Shown piece by piece: positions 1 to 7,140 of a stretch of DNA of 11,641 nucleotides. The position numbers were made by a program, and so were the translations under genes. This DNA is from a bacterium (lineage in GTDB: Bacteria; UBP14; UBA6098; B30-G16): the NCBI GenBank assembly GCA_027064665.1, contig JAMOPH010000227.1, positions 1 to 11,641 on the forward strand, read 5' to 3'. The stretch's first letter is position 1; every line of letters starts with the position of its first letter. The notes under the pieces were generated by a model. It made no database searches, was not told the DNA's origin, and saw only the letters and a list, made by a program, of their open reading frames with translations.

Positions 1-2409
1 ATCGGCGAAATTATAACTCAACCGTGGGTCGCCCCACGGGACATAAATCGTGGTGTCGCCGTGGTTGAAGGTTATCCACAGTTCTATCGTGCTGGTGTCA
101 ATGGGGTTGTCGGTGCCGTAGAGGAGTATCGTTATCGGCTGGTCGTCGCAGGCGGTGACCGAATCGGGCTGGGGCACAATCGGACTTGCAACAACGCTCC
201 CCATTATCACCACAAAACTCCAGCAGAAACCCGTGTCGTTGGGCGGGCAGTAGTCGTAGGTGGGCGAATCCCAGACAGTGTCAATGCACACCGTCACCGA
301 ATCGCCGCTGGAGAATGTCAGACCGGAAATCGTCAGCGTCGGGTCGGAGAAATTGACCGTGTATCCGCTGACCTCAACCCCGTTGACATAGACCGACACC
401 ACCAGCGAACTTTCCGCCACACCGGAGAAACTGTCGGTAATCTGGATTGAAATCGTCGGGTCGGGCACATTGACGGTCTCCATCGGGGCGGGAGTAGCCG
501 TCGCGGTGTCCGGCGGGAGAAGGTCAATCAAAAATCCGCAGGTGTCGGGATTGCCGACACATCCACCGATGCTCACATACGCCACCAGATGCACCGAGTC
601 GCCGTGTTCCCACGGACCCATCGGGCGGAACTCAACCACAACTCCGCCGCTGTCGGGGGAGTAGTGCCACGAAATCTCATCGCCGGGATACGCCACCAAC
701 GAATCGTTTATCCACAGATAGACCGTGTCCGCTGCAGAAAGGCTTGTGACCGATTCAATCAGCGCCGCCGCCCACTGGTCCTCGCAGGTGGAAATCCCAA
801 AGCACGGGAATGGATACACAAACTCAATATCCGCCGCCCTGGAGACATAGACGGTCACCGTCCCGGTGTCGGCGCAGCCCTCAGCATCGGTGACGATAAG
901 TTGATATGTGGTGGTGCTCTCCGGGCAGGCGTTGGGGTTTTGACAGTCGGTGCAGGAAAGACCCTCGGCTGGGGTCCAGGAGAACGAATACGGCGGCGTC
1001 CCTTCCGAAACCGTGGGAGTCAGCCCGACGCATTCGCCCTCGCAGATATGCTGGTCCGGCGGCATAGTCAGAACCGGCGATGTGGGCTCGGGGATATCCA
1101 CACAGTATGTCGCTGTTGAGTCAGAACCCTCGTCATAGAACAGGTGGACATCGTAGCAGACGGTGGTGCCATAAACCGAGGGGTCAATCTGAACATCCCA
1201 TTCAACCATCTGCGTTCCGCCGTATCCTGCGATTGAGTCAAAGCAGGCGGGGTCGGAATCGCCGCCGACGAGGGTCATCCCCGACGGCAGGGACAAATCC
1301 AGACACACATTGTGGGCAGTGGTGTTGCCACCATTGATAACCATAAATGTGAGTGTGGCGGGATTGGGCGATATCTCGGAGCAATGAGCGGTGAACTCCG
1401 GCGGAGTGTGGGTGAAATACACATAGGTCTCCAGTTCACCCTCAATTCCATAATATGTGACGAAGACCACCGAATCGGGCGGGCAAACAGTTCTTTCGTT
1501 CCACCGGACAAGGACCGCAGAGTCATTGTGGAAGCCCTCGTGGTCGGCTGCCATATTCTGCCAGCCTGTGAGGTCCCAGCCAAGGCGATGGGATATATCC
1601 CACACGCCGTAAGCCTCACGCCAAGGACCATACCAGAAGACATCGGGCATAGTGGCTTCAAACCCCGTCAGTATTCCCAGCGCCACGATACTTCCCGGCG
1701 CTGGCGGATAGCCCGTCTCGTAGGCTCTCCACACGGGAGGAATGTCGGGGGCATAAAAGATTTCCGAATGTCCCACATACCCAAAGGCGGTGGATATGGG
1801 CACACCGTCGTTCCCGTTAATCTGAGTGTCGTAATACACAGCGGCGCCGAGGGAGTGACAGGAGCCATCCACCGGCTTCATCACTATCTTGCACCGGACC
1901 TGTTCCAGAGCGCCGGGAATAGGACCCAGCGATTGCGGCGTGAGTTCTTCCCGTATCATCACGCCCATATAATTGTTCCACTGTATAACGATGGTCGTTC
2001 CGGCTTCCACATAGGCTTCGTCAGCGCAGGGCATAGAGACATCATATACATCGCCTTCAGAAGGTGAACCAATGGGAGGCCAGAAAAATTCTGCGGTATC
2101 GCCCTCATTTTTGCGCACAGTGCCGTCTATGTAGAACATCACCCACTCGGTTCCGGGTGGGAGCCAGGGATAACTGAAGGTCAAATCCACATAGGAGCCG
2201 CCGCCTCCGGGGTCGGCGCCCTGGTCAAAATCCCCGGTGCAGTCATCGGCGACGACCTCAACATAGCCGTTGTTCGCGCGAAGAATTGTCATTGAGGATT
2301 TGGCAGAATGCAGAGAGCGGGCGTATAACTCCTTTTCATCCGGCGGGTCAGCGAACAAAAGAGACAAAGTCGTCAGGACAACTATTAACAAAATCTCCTT
2401 CCCCTTCAT
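1..2409 (-). CDS. Large secreted/surface protein with SprB/PKD-like and Ig-like domains (C-terminus beyond window)
   Basis: The frame is open from ATG at 2409 to base 1: 803 codons and no stop, so the C-terminus is missing. Residues 1-20 look like a Sec signal peptide (MKGKE, a hydrophobic run ILLIVVLTTLSLLFA, then DPPDE). Residues about 22-335 form a head domain I do not recognise, with the motif VLVRWNERT and VTYYGIEGE at 299-324. Residues 340-440 resemble a CARDB/DUF11-like sandwich. Residues 455-523 match the SprB/PKD-like pattern: TPPYSFSWTP, GLSCTDCQNP, STTTYQLIVTDAEGC. Residues 528-632 (module A), 634-735 (module B) and 741 onward (a second A) are Ig-like and resemble the 1018-residue protein encoded just upstream. 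There are 24 cysteines, consistent with disulfide-rich folding outside the cytoplasm. The gene follows a terminator and a candidate promoter. A role in adhesion or the cell surface is inference. I expect a sorting tail beyond the window. Confidence 0.9.
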   Translation of the reverse strand, partial: MKGKEILLIVVLTTLSLLFADPPDEKELYARSLHSAKSSMTILRANNGYVEVVADDCTGDFDQGADPGGGGSYVDLTFSYPWLPPGTEWVMFYIDGTVRKNEGDTAEFFWPPIGSPSEGDVYDVSMPCADEAYVEAGTTIVIQWNNYMGVMIREELTPQSLGPIPGALEQVRCKIVMKPVDGSCHSLGAAVYYDTQINGNDGVPISTAFGYVGHSEIFYAPDIPPVWRAYETGYPPAPGSIVALGILTGFEATMPDVFWYGPWREAYGVWDISHRLGWDLTGWQNMAADHEGFHNDSAVLVRWNERTVCPPDSVVFVTYYGIEGELETYVYFTHTPPEFTAHCSEISPNPATLTFMVINGGNTTAHNVCLDLSLPSGMTLVGGDSDPACFDSIAGYGGTQMVEWDVQIDPSVYGTTVCYDVHLFYDEGSDSTATYCVDIPEPTSPVLTMPPDQHICEGECVGLTPTVSEGTPPYSFSWTPAEGLSCTDCQNPNACPESTTTYQLIVTDAEGCADTGTVTVYVSRAADIEFVYPFPCFGISTCEDQWAAALIESVTSLSAADTVYLWINDSLVAYPGDEISWHYSPDSGGVVVEFRPMGPWEHGDSVHLVAYVSIGGCVGNPDTCGFLIDLLPPDTATATPAPMETVNVPDPTISIQITDSFSGVAESSLVVSVYVNGVEVSGYTVNFSDPTLTISGLTFSSGDSVTVCIDTVWDSPTYDYCPPNDTGFCWSFVVIMGSVVASPIVPQPDSVTACDDQPITILLYGTDNPIDTSTIELWITFNHGDTTIYVPWGDPRLSYNFAD

Positions 2410-2414
2410 ACTGT

Positions 2415-2421
2415 CCCCCCC
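2415..2421 (-). promoter_or_regulatory. G7 tract acting as weak ribosome-binding site
   Basis: On the minus strand seven G residues lie 5 bases before the ATG at 2409. They can pair only partly with a CCUCC anti-Shine-Dalgarno. This is a weaker and odder site than the AAGGAGGGG-type sites before the genes starting at 5596 and 10843. No better start is visible: the signal peptide begins exactly at this ATG. Confidence 0.4.
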
Positions 2422-2439
2422 ATTTATGACACTGATATA

Positions 2440-2468
2440 AAAATATACTAAAAAGCCGCCGAAGTAAA
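2440..2468 (-). promoter_or_regulatory. Candidate sigma-70-like promoter for the partial surface protein
   Basis: Reading the minus strand, TTTACT (2468-2463) and TATTTT (2445-2440) are separated by 17 bases in an AT-rich stretch between the terminator and the start at 2409. Each hexamer matches the consensus at 4 of 6 positions. The position is sensible, because the upstream gene's terminator ends only about 17 bases before the -35. The motif match alone is modest. Confidence 0.4.
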
Positions 2469-2484
2469 CCCCTTTTTGACAATG

Positions 2485-2513
2485 AAAAAGCCGCCCCCGC
2501 AATGGGGGCGGCT
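2485..2513 (-). terminator. Strong rho-independent terminator between the two surface-protein genes
   Basis: A perfect 10-bp stem (AGCCGCCCCC pairing with GGGGGCGGCT) closes a 5-base loop. On the minus strand it is followed at once by TTTTT. It starts 27 bases after the stop codon of the 1018-residue protein (2540-2542). On the plus strand the stem is followed by CTGTTTT, a poorer U-tract, so minus-strand termination is the main reading. It makes the two surface-protein genes separate transcription units. Confidence 0.9.
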
Positions 2514-2539
2514 CTGTTTTCCCAGCAAAAATGCGGCGG

Positions 2540-5500
2540 TCAGCGCACAAGCATCATCTTGCGGCTAACCGAACCGCCCTCGGTGATGAGCCTGTAGAAG
2601 TAAATCCCGGAGGGCATATCGTTGCCGTTGGTGTCTTTCCCATTCCACCTGACGGAGTGAACTCCAGCGTCAAGGTCTCCATTCAGCAGTGTTCTGACCA
2701 CTTTGCCGTTGATATCCACCACCTCAAGTCTTACAGTCTGGCTGGCTGGGAGTTCAAACTTGATTTCGGTAGCAGCGTTGAAGGGATTGGGGACAGCGGT
2801 AACTACAAGTTGGTGCGGGGTTTTGCCCTCGGAATCCTCAATGCCAGCCTCGTGGACAGCCACAAATGACCACTCATATTCAGGAGCAACATTGGGCTCA
2901 CAGTAATCGGGGCTATCCTGAAGCCCGACCACACGGACAGTTACCACTTCGCCGGTCTCGAAGGGAGTGGAAGGAGTATAGGAGGCAATTGCACCGGTGC
3001 CGGTGAAACTCACATCCGGCGTGACCTCCTCACCGTTTATCTCAAACCTCAACGATGAGGCATCCACACCGGAACCGGTCTCCTCAATCGTCACCTCTAT
3101 GGTGGGGGTCACACTGGTGGACTCTCCCTCGGCGGGGGAGACGGAGGTAATCTGCGGAGGCGTCAGGTCAACATAGAACTCCACGGAGACTGGTCTTCCG
3201 GGATTGCCCGCAGCATCAGTGAATTCCGAAAGTTCGGCGGTCACCATCTCGCCATCGGTGAAGTCCTCCGACGGAGTGAACACCACCGCCCACGCAGAAT
3301 CGCCACCAAACATATCGGGATTAACGCTCACCTCCGGACTGGAAGAGGTATATGTTGCCTCGTTGACATTGAGCACCACAGAGGATGGGTCAAGGTCGGA
3401 GGAAACCCAGAAGGTAATGGTCTGGTCGGCGCAGGCGGTGTAACTTCCCTCGGTGGGCTCGGTCCCCAGAACCACAGGCGCAGGAGGAGGTGCTTCACCG
3501 CTCACCACACATCTAATCATAGCACCCACGGAATCAATGTATGGCACAAACATATCTTGGGAACTGTGGGTGTAGAAACCGAAAGTGGGGTCGTATTCAG
3601 AAAGATAGGTTCTGAACTCTGTGGCATCTCTGTCGGCGGAGACATTGACCCACGATTCCTCATCCGCCGCACAGACCAAAACCGCAAACTGCTCCGGCAG
3701 AACATACTCCTCCGTGACGGGGAAAGTTATCCAGCGGCTATGCTCAGCGTTCACGGGAAAATCGTCAGGGAGAGTGAACTCAAACTCAGCATCAGGGTAT
3801 CCGGAGACACCGTCGGTTTCGTTGTATTCAAAAATCTTGAATGCCACATTGCCCTGCCCGATACCGCGGAAGGACAGAGAAACCAGGTGAACTCCATCAG
3901 ACGGCGAATCAAACTGAACGGCAATACCATCCTGATATGCATCTATGGTATCTCCGAGCCCATTGAGGAACACCATAAACGGACCGTAGGCGGTGGTATC
4001 AATAATTATGCTGTATGTGTCGGGCACTCCGTCGTCATAGCCGAGTTCCCACAGGTTTTCCTCAACATGGAGAGTTATCATAGCGGTGTCGTTGGAATTG
4101 TCCTCATCAAGCGGGTAGGTTGTCCAGGCGACTACATTGTAAGTTCCGGGAGCATCGGGAGTCCAGGTTGTTGAGAGGAATTTCTCCTCAAACAGTCCCA
4201 CGCTTGTAAGGCCAAGGTCATCGGAGACAATCTCGGTTCCCGTGGCGGAGTCATAGATGGCATAGTGCGCCCTCGGTGTGGCTGTTTCAACACCATAGCC
4301 CATCACGCCGAAATTGAGCACGACAGGTTCGCCAAGATTAACAGGTCCGGTGACGATTTCTACCACGCCGGCATCGTTGTTAAACCCGTGCACACCGTAA
4401 ATGGCGAAATTGTCAATATAGAATCCGGTTCCAGCGCCGCCGTCGTCGTTGTCATCAAAGCGGAACAGGAACTTTATCATCACATCCTCGCCACGATAGT
4501 CATAGAGGTCCAGACCAGCCTCCCAGGTGGCATTATAGCCTTCGGTATGCTCACAGAGCGCCCATTCGGGGTCGCTTCCCTCGTGATACCAGTCATATAT
4601 AAGCCTGTTCCAGCTGATCCCGCCGTCGGTGGAGACGAACACCAGATAATAGTCGTCAAGATATCCGTCGCCGTCGCCCTCATAATCGGGGGCATCTCTG
4701 TAAACCCGATAGGAGACCGTGCCGAGGAAATCATCGGGGAGATGAATAGGGGGAGTTACCACTGCGTAATTCACACCCCATTCGTTTTGAGCAAACATAG
4801 AATAGGTTCCCTCATAAGCCTGAGCATCGGTCACAACCGGCAGAGGCGGAGCAAAGGACATATTGATGGTGTCCATTTCAGTGGTGTGGTCGTCGGCATC
4901 TTCCAGGAAATACGATGTGGAGGCGTCGGCAACCTCAATGTCGTCAACCACAAAGCCGAACAGCGACGGGTCATCGGCGGTGCTATAACTAACATCGGAA
5001 GCCATAACGAAGGCAATCTGCACCGTTTGACCGGCGTAGTCGGAAAGGTCAAAGGTCACATCGCCGCTGAAGGTTCCGCACCAGCCGGCGGCGACGGAGG
5101 TGTCTCCCTCGTTGACCAGAAAACCATACATCATATGACAGGGATATCCGCCCTCAGGCTCAAGAATATGCCAGGTTTCACCGCCATCGGTGGTGATTCT
5201 GACCTGGGCACCATCCCAGCCGTCAACCCACAGGGTTTCGCCTTCGCCAAGGGGCCAAGGAACAGGCGAGTCCGGGGGACCCTCAACACTTATATCCACG
5301 CTTGCCGAAAGGGTGAGGTTCCCATCGGGACTGGCGGGAAGTTCAATTTCGGGGGTCACCAAAAGATGCATCCAGTAATCGGAATATCCCCCCATATCCT
5401 CGTTGCCGCTCCACCAAGAGTTGCCGTCAATAGCGTGCGAGCCACTTGTGATGTGCCACTGGACAGGGGGAATTGCCGCCTGCCAGTCTCCAAGATCTCC

Positions 5501-5596
5501 GCTCTCAAATCCATCAAAGAACAGAGTGTCATACTCCTGGGCGCCCACAAACGCCGCCAGAAGCAGTGCAATGCCCACCACTAAAAATCTTTTCAT
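2540..5596 (-). CDS. 1018-residue secreted multidomain protein with MAM-like, Ig-like and C-terminal FlgD-like sorting domain
   Basis: The ATG at 5596 follows a strong AAGGAGGGG site. Residues 1-19 are a signal peptide (MKRF, then a hydrophobic run ending FVGA). Residues 24-225 and about 230-403 are two MAM/immune-inhibitor-A-like jelly rolls: LFFDGFESGDLGDW opens the first, GFVVDDIEV closes it, and FYIDNFAIYG closes the second. Residues 404-513 are CARDB-like, ending in TYNVVAWTTYPLDEDNSND. Residues 514-697 are a beta-rich domain opening ELGYDDG that I cannot name. Residues 704-812 (A) and 813-914 (B) are SbsA-type Ig-like modules, also found in the downstream protein. Residues 931-1018 are a FlgD-Ig-like tail (AVPNPFNAATEI, SGIYFYRL, KMMLVR). 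Related tails direct proteins to the type IX secretion system in Bacteroidota. No protease or glycosidase catalytic motif is visible, so a structural or binding role is inferred. Confidence 0.93.
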   Translation of the reverse strand: MKRFLVVGIALLLAAFVGAQEYDTLFFDGFESGDLGDWQAAIPPVQWHITSGSHAIDGNSWWSGNEDMGGYSDYWMHLLVTPEIELPASPDGNLTLSASVDISVEGPPDSPVPWPLGEGETLWVDGWDGAQVRITTDGGETWHILEPEGGYPCHMMYGFLVNEGDTSVAAGWCGTFSGDVTFDLSDYAGQTVQIAFVMASDVSYSTADDPSLFGFVVDDIEVADASTSYFLEDADDHTTEMDTINMSFAPPLPVVTDAQAYEGTYSMFAQNEWGVNYAVVTPPIHLPDDFLGTVSYRVYRDAPDYEGDGDGYLDDYYLVFVSTDGGISWNRLIYDWYHEGSDPEWALCEHTEGYNATWEAGLDLYDYRGEDVMIKFLFRFDDNDDGGAGTGFYIDNFAIYGVHGFNNDAGVVEIVTGPVNLGEPVVLNFGVMGYGVETATPRAHYAIYDSATGTEIVSDDLGLTSVGLFEEKFLSTTWTPDAPGTYNVVAWTTYPLDEDNSNDTAMITLHVEENLWELGYDDGVPDTYSIIIDTTAYGPFMVFLNGLGDTIDAYQDGIAVQFDSPSDGVHLVSLSFRGIGQGNVAFKIFEYNETDGVSGYPDAEFEFTLPDDFPVNAEHSRWITFPVTEEYVLPEQFAVLVCAADEESWVNVSADRDATEFRTYLSEYDPTFGFYTHSSQDMFVPYIDSVGAMIRCVVSGEAPPPAPVVLGTEPTEGSYTACADQTITFWVSSDLDPSSVVLNVNEATYTSSSPEVSVNPDMFGGDSAWAVVFTPSEDFTDGEMVTAELSEFTDAAGNPGRPVSVEFYVDLTPPQITSVSPAEGESTSVTPTIEVTIEETGSGVDASSLRFEINGEEVTPDVSFTGTGAIASYTPSTPFETGEVVTVRVVGLQDSPDYCEPNVAPEYEWSFVAVHEAGIEDSEGKTPHQLVVTAVPNPFNAATEIKFELPASQTVRLEVVDINGKVVRTLLNGDLDAGVHSVRWNGKDTNGNDMPSGIYFYRLITEGGSVSRKMMLVR

Positions 5597-5628
5597 AACT
5601 CCCCTCCTTGTTGGTGTTGATTTTCCTT

Positions 5629-5657
5629 AATTTGGGCTCCAAAATCATTTTTGTCAA
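5629..5657 (-). promoter_or_regulatory. Possible promoter for the 1018-residue secreted protein
   Basis: A perfect -35 hexamer TTGACA (5657-5652, minus strand) lies 3 bases after the M42 peptidase stop. The -10 is poor: CAAATT at 17-base spacing matches at only 3 of 6 positions. The 64-bp gap holds no clear terminator hairpin, so read-through from the peptidase gene is also possible. Confidence 0.3.
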
Positions 5658-5660
5658 GGA

Positions 5661-6776
5661 TTACATTTTTCTAATCTGTTCCACCGTGCGGGCGTCAAGT
5701 TTTTTGATTACCTCAACCAGAAGTCTCACAAGGTTCAGGTAGTCATCCAGGTGAATTATGCTGTTGTGGGAATGGATGTAGCGCGAGGGGACAGAAAGAG
5801 TTATCGTAGGAATTCCAGCGCGGGTGAGCGCAATTCTTCCGCCGTCGGTGCCGCCCTTGGTGAGCGAACCCAACTGATAGGGGATTTTGTTCTCCTCAGC
5901 GGTCTCAATCACTAAATCTCTCAGGCGGGGGTTTGGCAGAAGCGAGCCGTCCATCACAGAAATTGACGGTCCTTTGCCGCACTTTTCAGCAAAGTCGGAG
6001 TCCTCAGAGCCGGGGGTGTCGGCGGCAATCGTCACATCAATGGCGAAAGCAACATCGGGGTTGACCTCATAGGCGCTGGTTCCTGCGCCCCTGAGCCCAA
6101 CCTCCTCCTGCACGGTCCCAACCGCAAAAACCGTGTTCGGATGGCTCTTTCCGTGAAGTTCCTTGAGAACCTCAATCGCCGCCGCAACACCGATTCTGTC
6201 GTCCCACGCCTTTGCCATAAGCATTTTACCGTCGCCTAATTCATAGAATTCACTGAGCGGAACAATTGGGTCGCCGATTCTTATCCCCAGTTTCTCCGGG
6301 GCATTGTAGTCGTTATAACTTCCCACATCAATAAACATCCTGTCCACATCCATCACCTTTTTGCGCTCCTCGGGAGCGAGAACATGGGGCGCCTTGGCAC
6401 CGATAACGCCGATGATTTCCTTGCCTTCACGGGTGCGAATCACAACCTTCTGCCCCAGAACGACATGCCCCCACCATCCGCCGATGGGGTTGAACTTTAT
6501 GTATCCGTTGGAGGTGATTCCCCGGACCATAAAGCCGACCTCATCCATATGCCCGGCGACCATAATTTTTGGGCTGTCGGCGGTGCCTTTCTTGGCAGCG
6601 ATAATACTCCCCAGTCCGCAAGTGGTCACTCTGTCGGCATAGCCTTTGACCTCCTCACGGAAAAGCGCACGAACATCGTCCTCAAACGATGAGGGTCCAA
6701 ATGCAGAGGTGAGCCTTTTGAGAAAGGCTATCTTTTCTGAATAATCCTCTGTTGCCCCCTGCTTTTTCCTTGCCAT
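5661..6776 (-). CDS. M42-family metallo-aminopeptidase (FrvX/YsdC/TET type)
   Basis: This 371-residue protein is a normal full-length M42 enzyme, a cytoplasmic di-metal aminopeptidase family that often assembles into dodecameric TET particles and trims short peptides. Visible metal and catalytic residues are H76 and D78 in AGHMDEVG, D192/D193 in KAWDDR, E224-E225 in TVQEEVG (general base and ligand), D247 in AIDVT, and H335 in YIHSH. GGTDGG at 308-313 is the usual substrate-side glycine loop. Residues about 81-180 form the inserted PDZ-like dimerisation domain. The ATG at 6776 has a GGGAGG site 5 bases upstream. It lies 73 bp after dciA and 64 bp before the secreted-protein gene. Substrate preference within the family (glutamyl, leucyl or other) and endoglucanase annotations cannot be settled from sequence alone. 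Confidence 0.93.
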   Translation of the reverse strand: MARKKQGATEDYSEKIAFLKRLTSAFGPSSFEDDVRALFREEVKGYADRVTTCGLGSIIAAKKGTADSPKIMVAGHMDEVGFMVRGITSNGYIKFNPIGGWWGHVVLGQKVVIRTREGKEIIGVIGAKAPHVLAPEERKKVMDVDRMFIDVGSYNDYNAPEKLGIRIGDPIVPLSEFYELGDGKMLMAKAWDDRIGVAAAIEVLKELHGKSHPNTVFAVGTVQEEVGLRGAGTSAYEVNPDVAFAIDVTIAADTPGSEDSDFAEKCGKGPSISVMDGSLLPNPRLRDLVIETAEENKIPYQLGSLTKGGTDGGRIALTRAGIPTITLSVPSRYIHSHNSIIHLDDYLNLVRLLVEVIKKLDARTVEQIRKM

Positions 6777-6814
6777 AGTCCCTCCCGGTTAGGTTGATTT
6801 CCAAAAAGAGAAGA

Positions 6815-6842
6815 ATAATAACATCTGTTCGCCAGAAAGCAA
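6815..6842 (-). promoter_or_regulatory. Candidate promoter for the M42 peptidase
   Basis: On the minus strand TTGCTT (6842-6837) and TATTAT (6820-6815) are 16 bases apart. The -10 matches consensus at 5 of 6 positions and the -35 at 3 of 6. It lies just after the dciA stop and would give a leader of about 30 bases. This would let the peptidase be expressed apart from the recF-dciA operon. Confidence 0.35.
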
Positions 6843-6849
6843 ATAGAAA

Positions 6850-7140
6850 CTACACAATCCGGATTTTTTTCACAATTTTTGCGCCGAGTTTTTCGTTTAT
6901 CTTCCCGATTAGACTCTCCCGCACGGAGAAAAACTCCTGCCGCCATTCAGGGGTAAGCGCCTTTATCCACAGTTCGCCGTCCTCGGGCTCAAAGCGGACA
7001 GGCTGGCACATCTGCGCAAAGTATTTCCCTACAATACCCTCCCAGTCGGCGAAAATTTTTGTCTCGGTTATCCGGTCAAAAAGACCCAGTTCTCTGAGAA
7101 TCTGCTCTACGACTCCGCCGATATGCGACCACTGGCTCAT
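6850..7140 (-). CDS. dciA: DciA-type replicative helicase loader (DUF721)
   Basis: This 96-residue protein has the DUF721/DciA pattern: an N-terminal helix (IGGVVEQILRELGL), then W33-EGIVG-KYFA, then a beta strand GELWIKALTPEWRQEF (W58, W66), and a C-terminal KINEKLGAKIVKKIRIV. DciA proteins interact with DnaB and help load it at origins in the many bacteria that lack DnaC or DnaI. The protein is a compact single KH-like domain without the long disordered tail found in some lineages. Its ATG overlaps the recF stop by 4 bases (ATGA), with GGAGGAG just upstream inside recF, so translation is coupled. Adjacency of recF and dciA is common in bacteria and supports the call. Confidence 0.88.
   Translation of the reverse strand: MSQWSHIGGVVEQILRELGLFDRITETKIFADWEGIVGKYFAQMCQPVRFEPEDGELWIKALTPEWRQEFFSVRESLIGKINEKLGAKIVKKIRIV

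Noticed and set aside
1312..2067. A 251-codon plus-strand open frame.
   Set aside because: It lies antisense to the partial surface-protein gene, whose 803-codon frame has a signal peptide and coherent domains. The plus-strand product shows no family motif.
4265..5584. A 439-codon open frame on the plus strand inside the 1018-residue protein gene.
   Set aside because: It is antisense to a frame with a signal peptide, recognised domains, a ribosome-binding site and a terminator. Its translation has no recognisable motif. Its length follows from the codon choice of the sense gene, which gives few stops on the opposite strand.
2540..5596. Calling the 1018-residue protein a secreted peptidase because of its MAM/immune-inhibitor-A-like domains.
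   Set aside because: No HExxH or other catalytic motif is present; only the accessory-type beta domains are.
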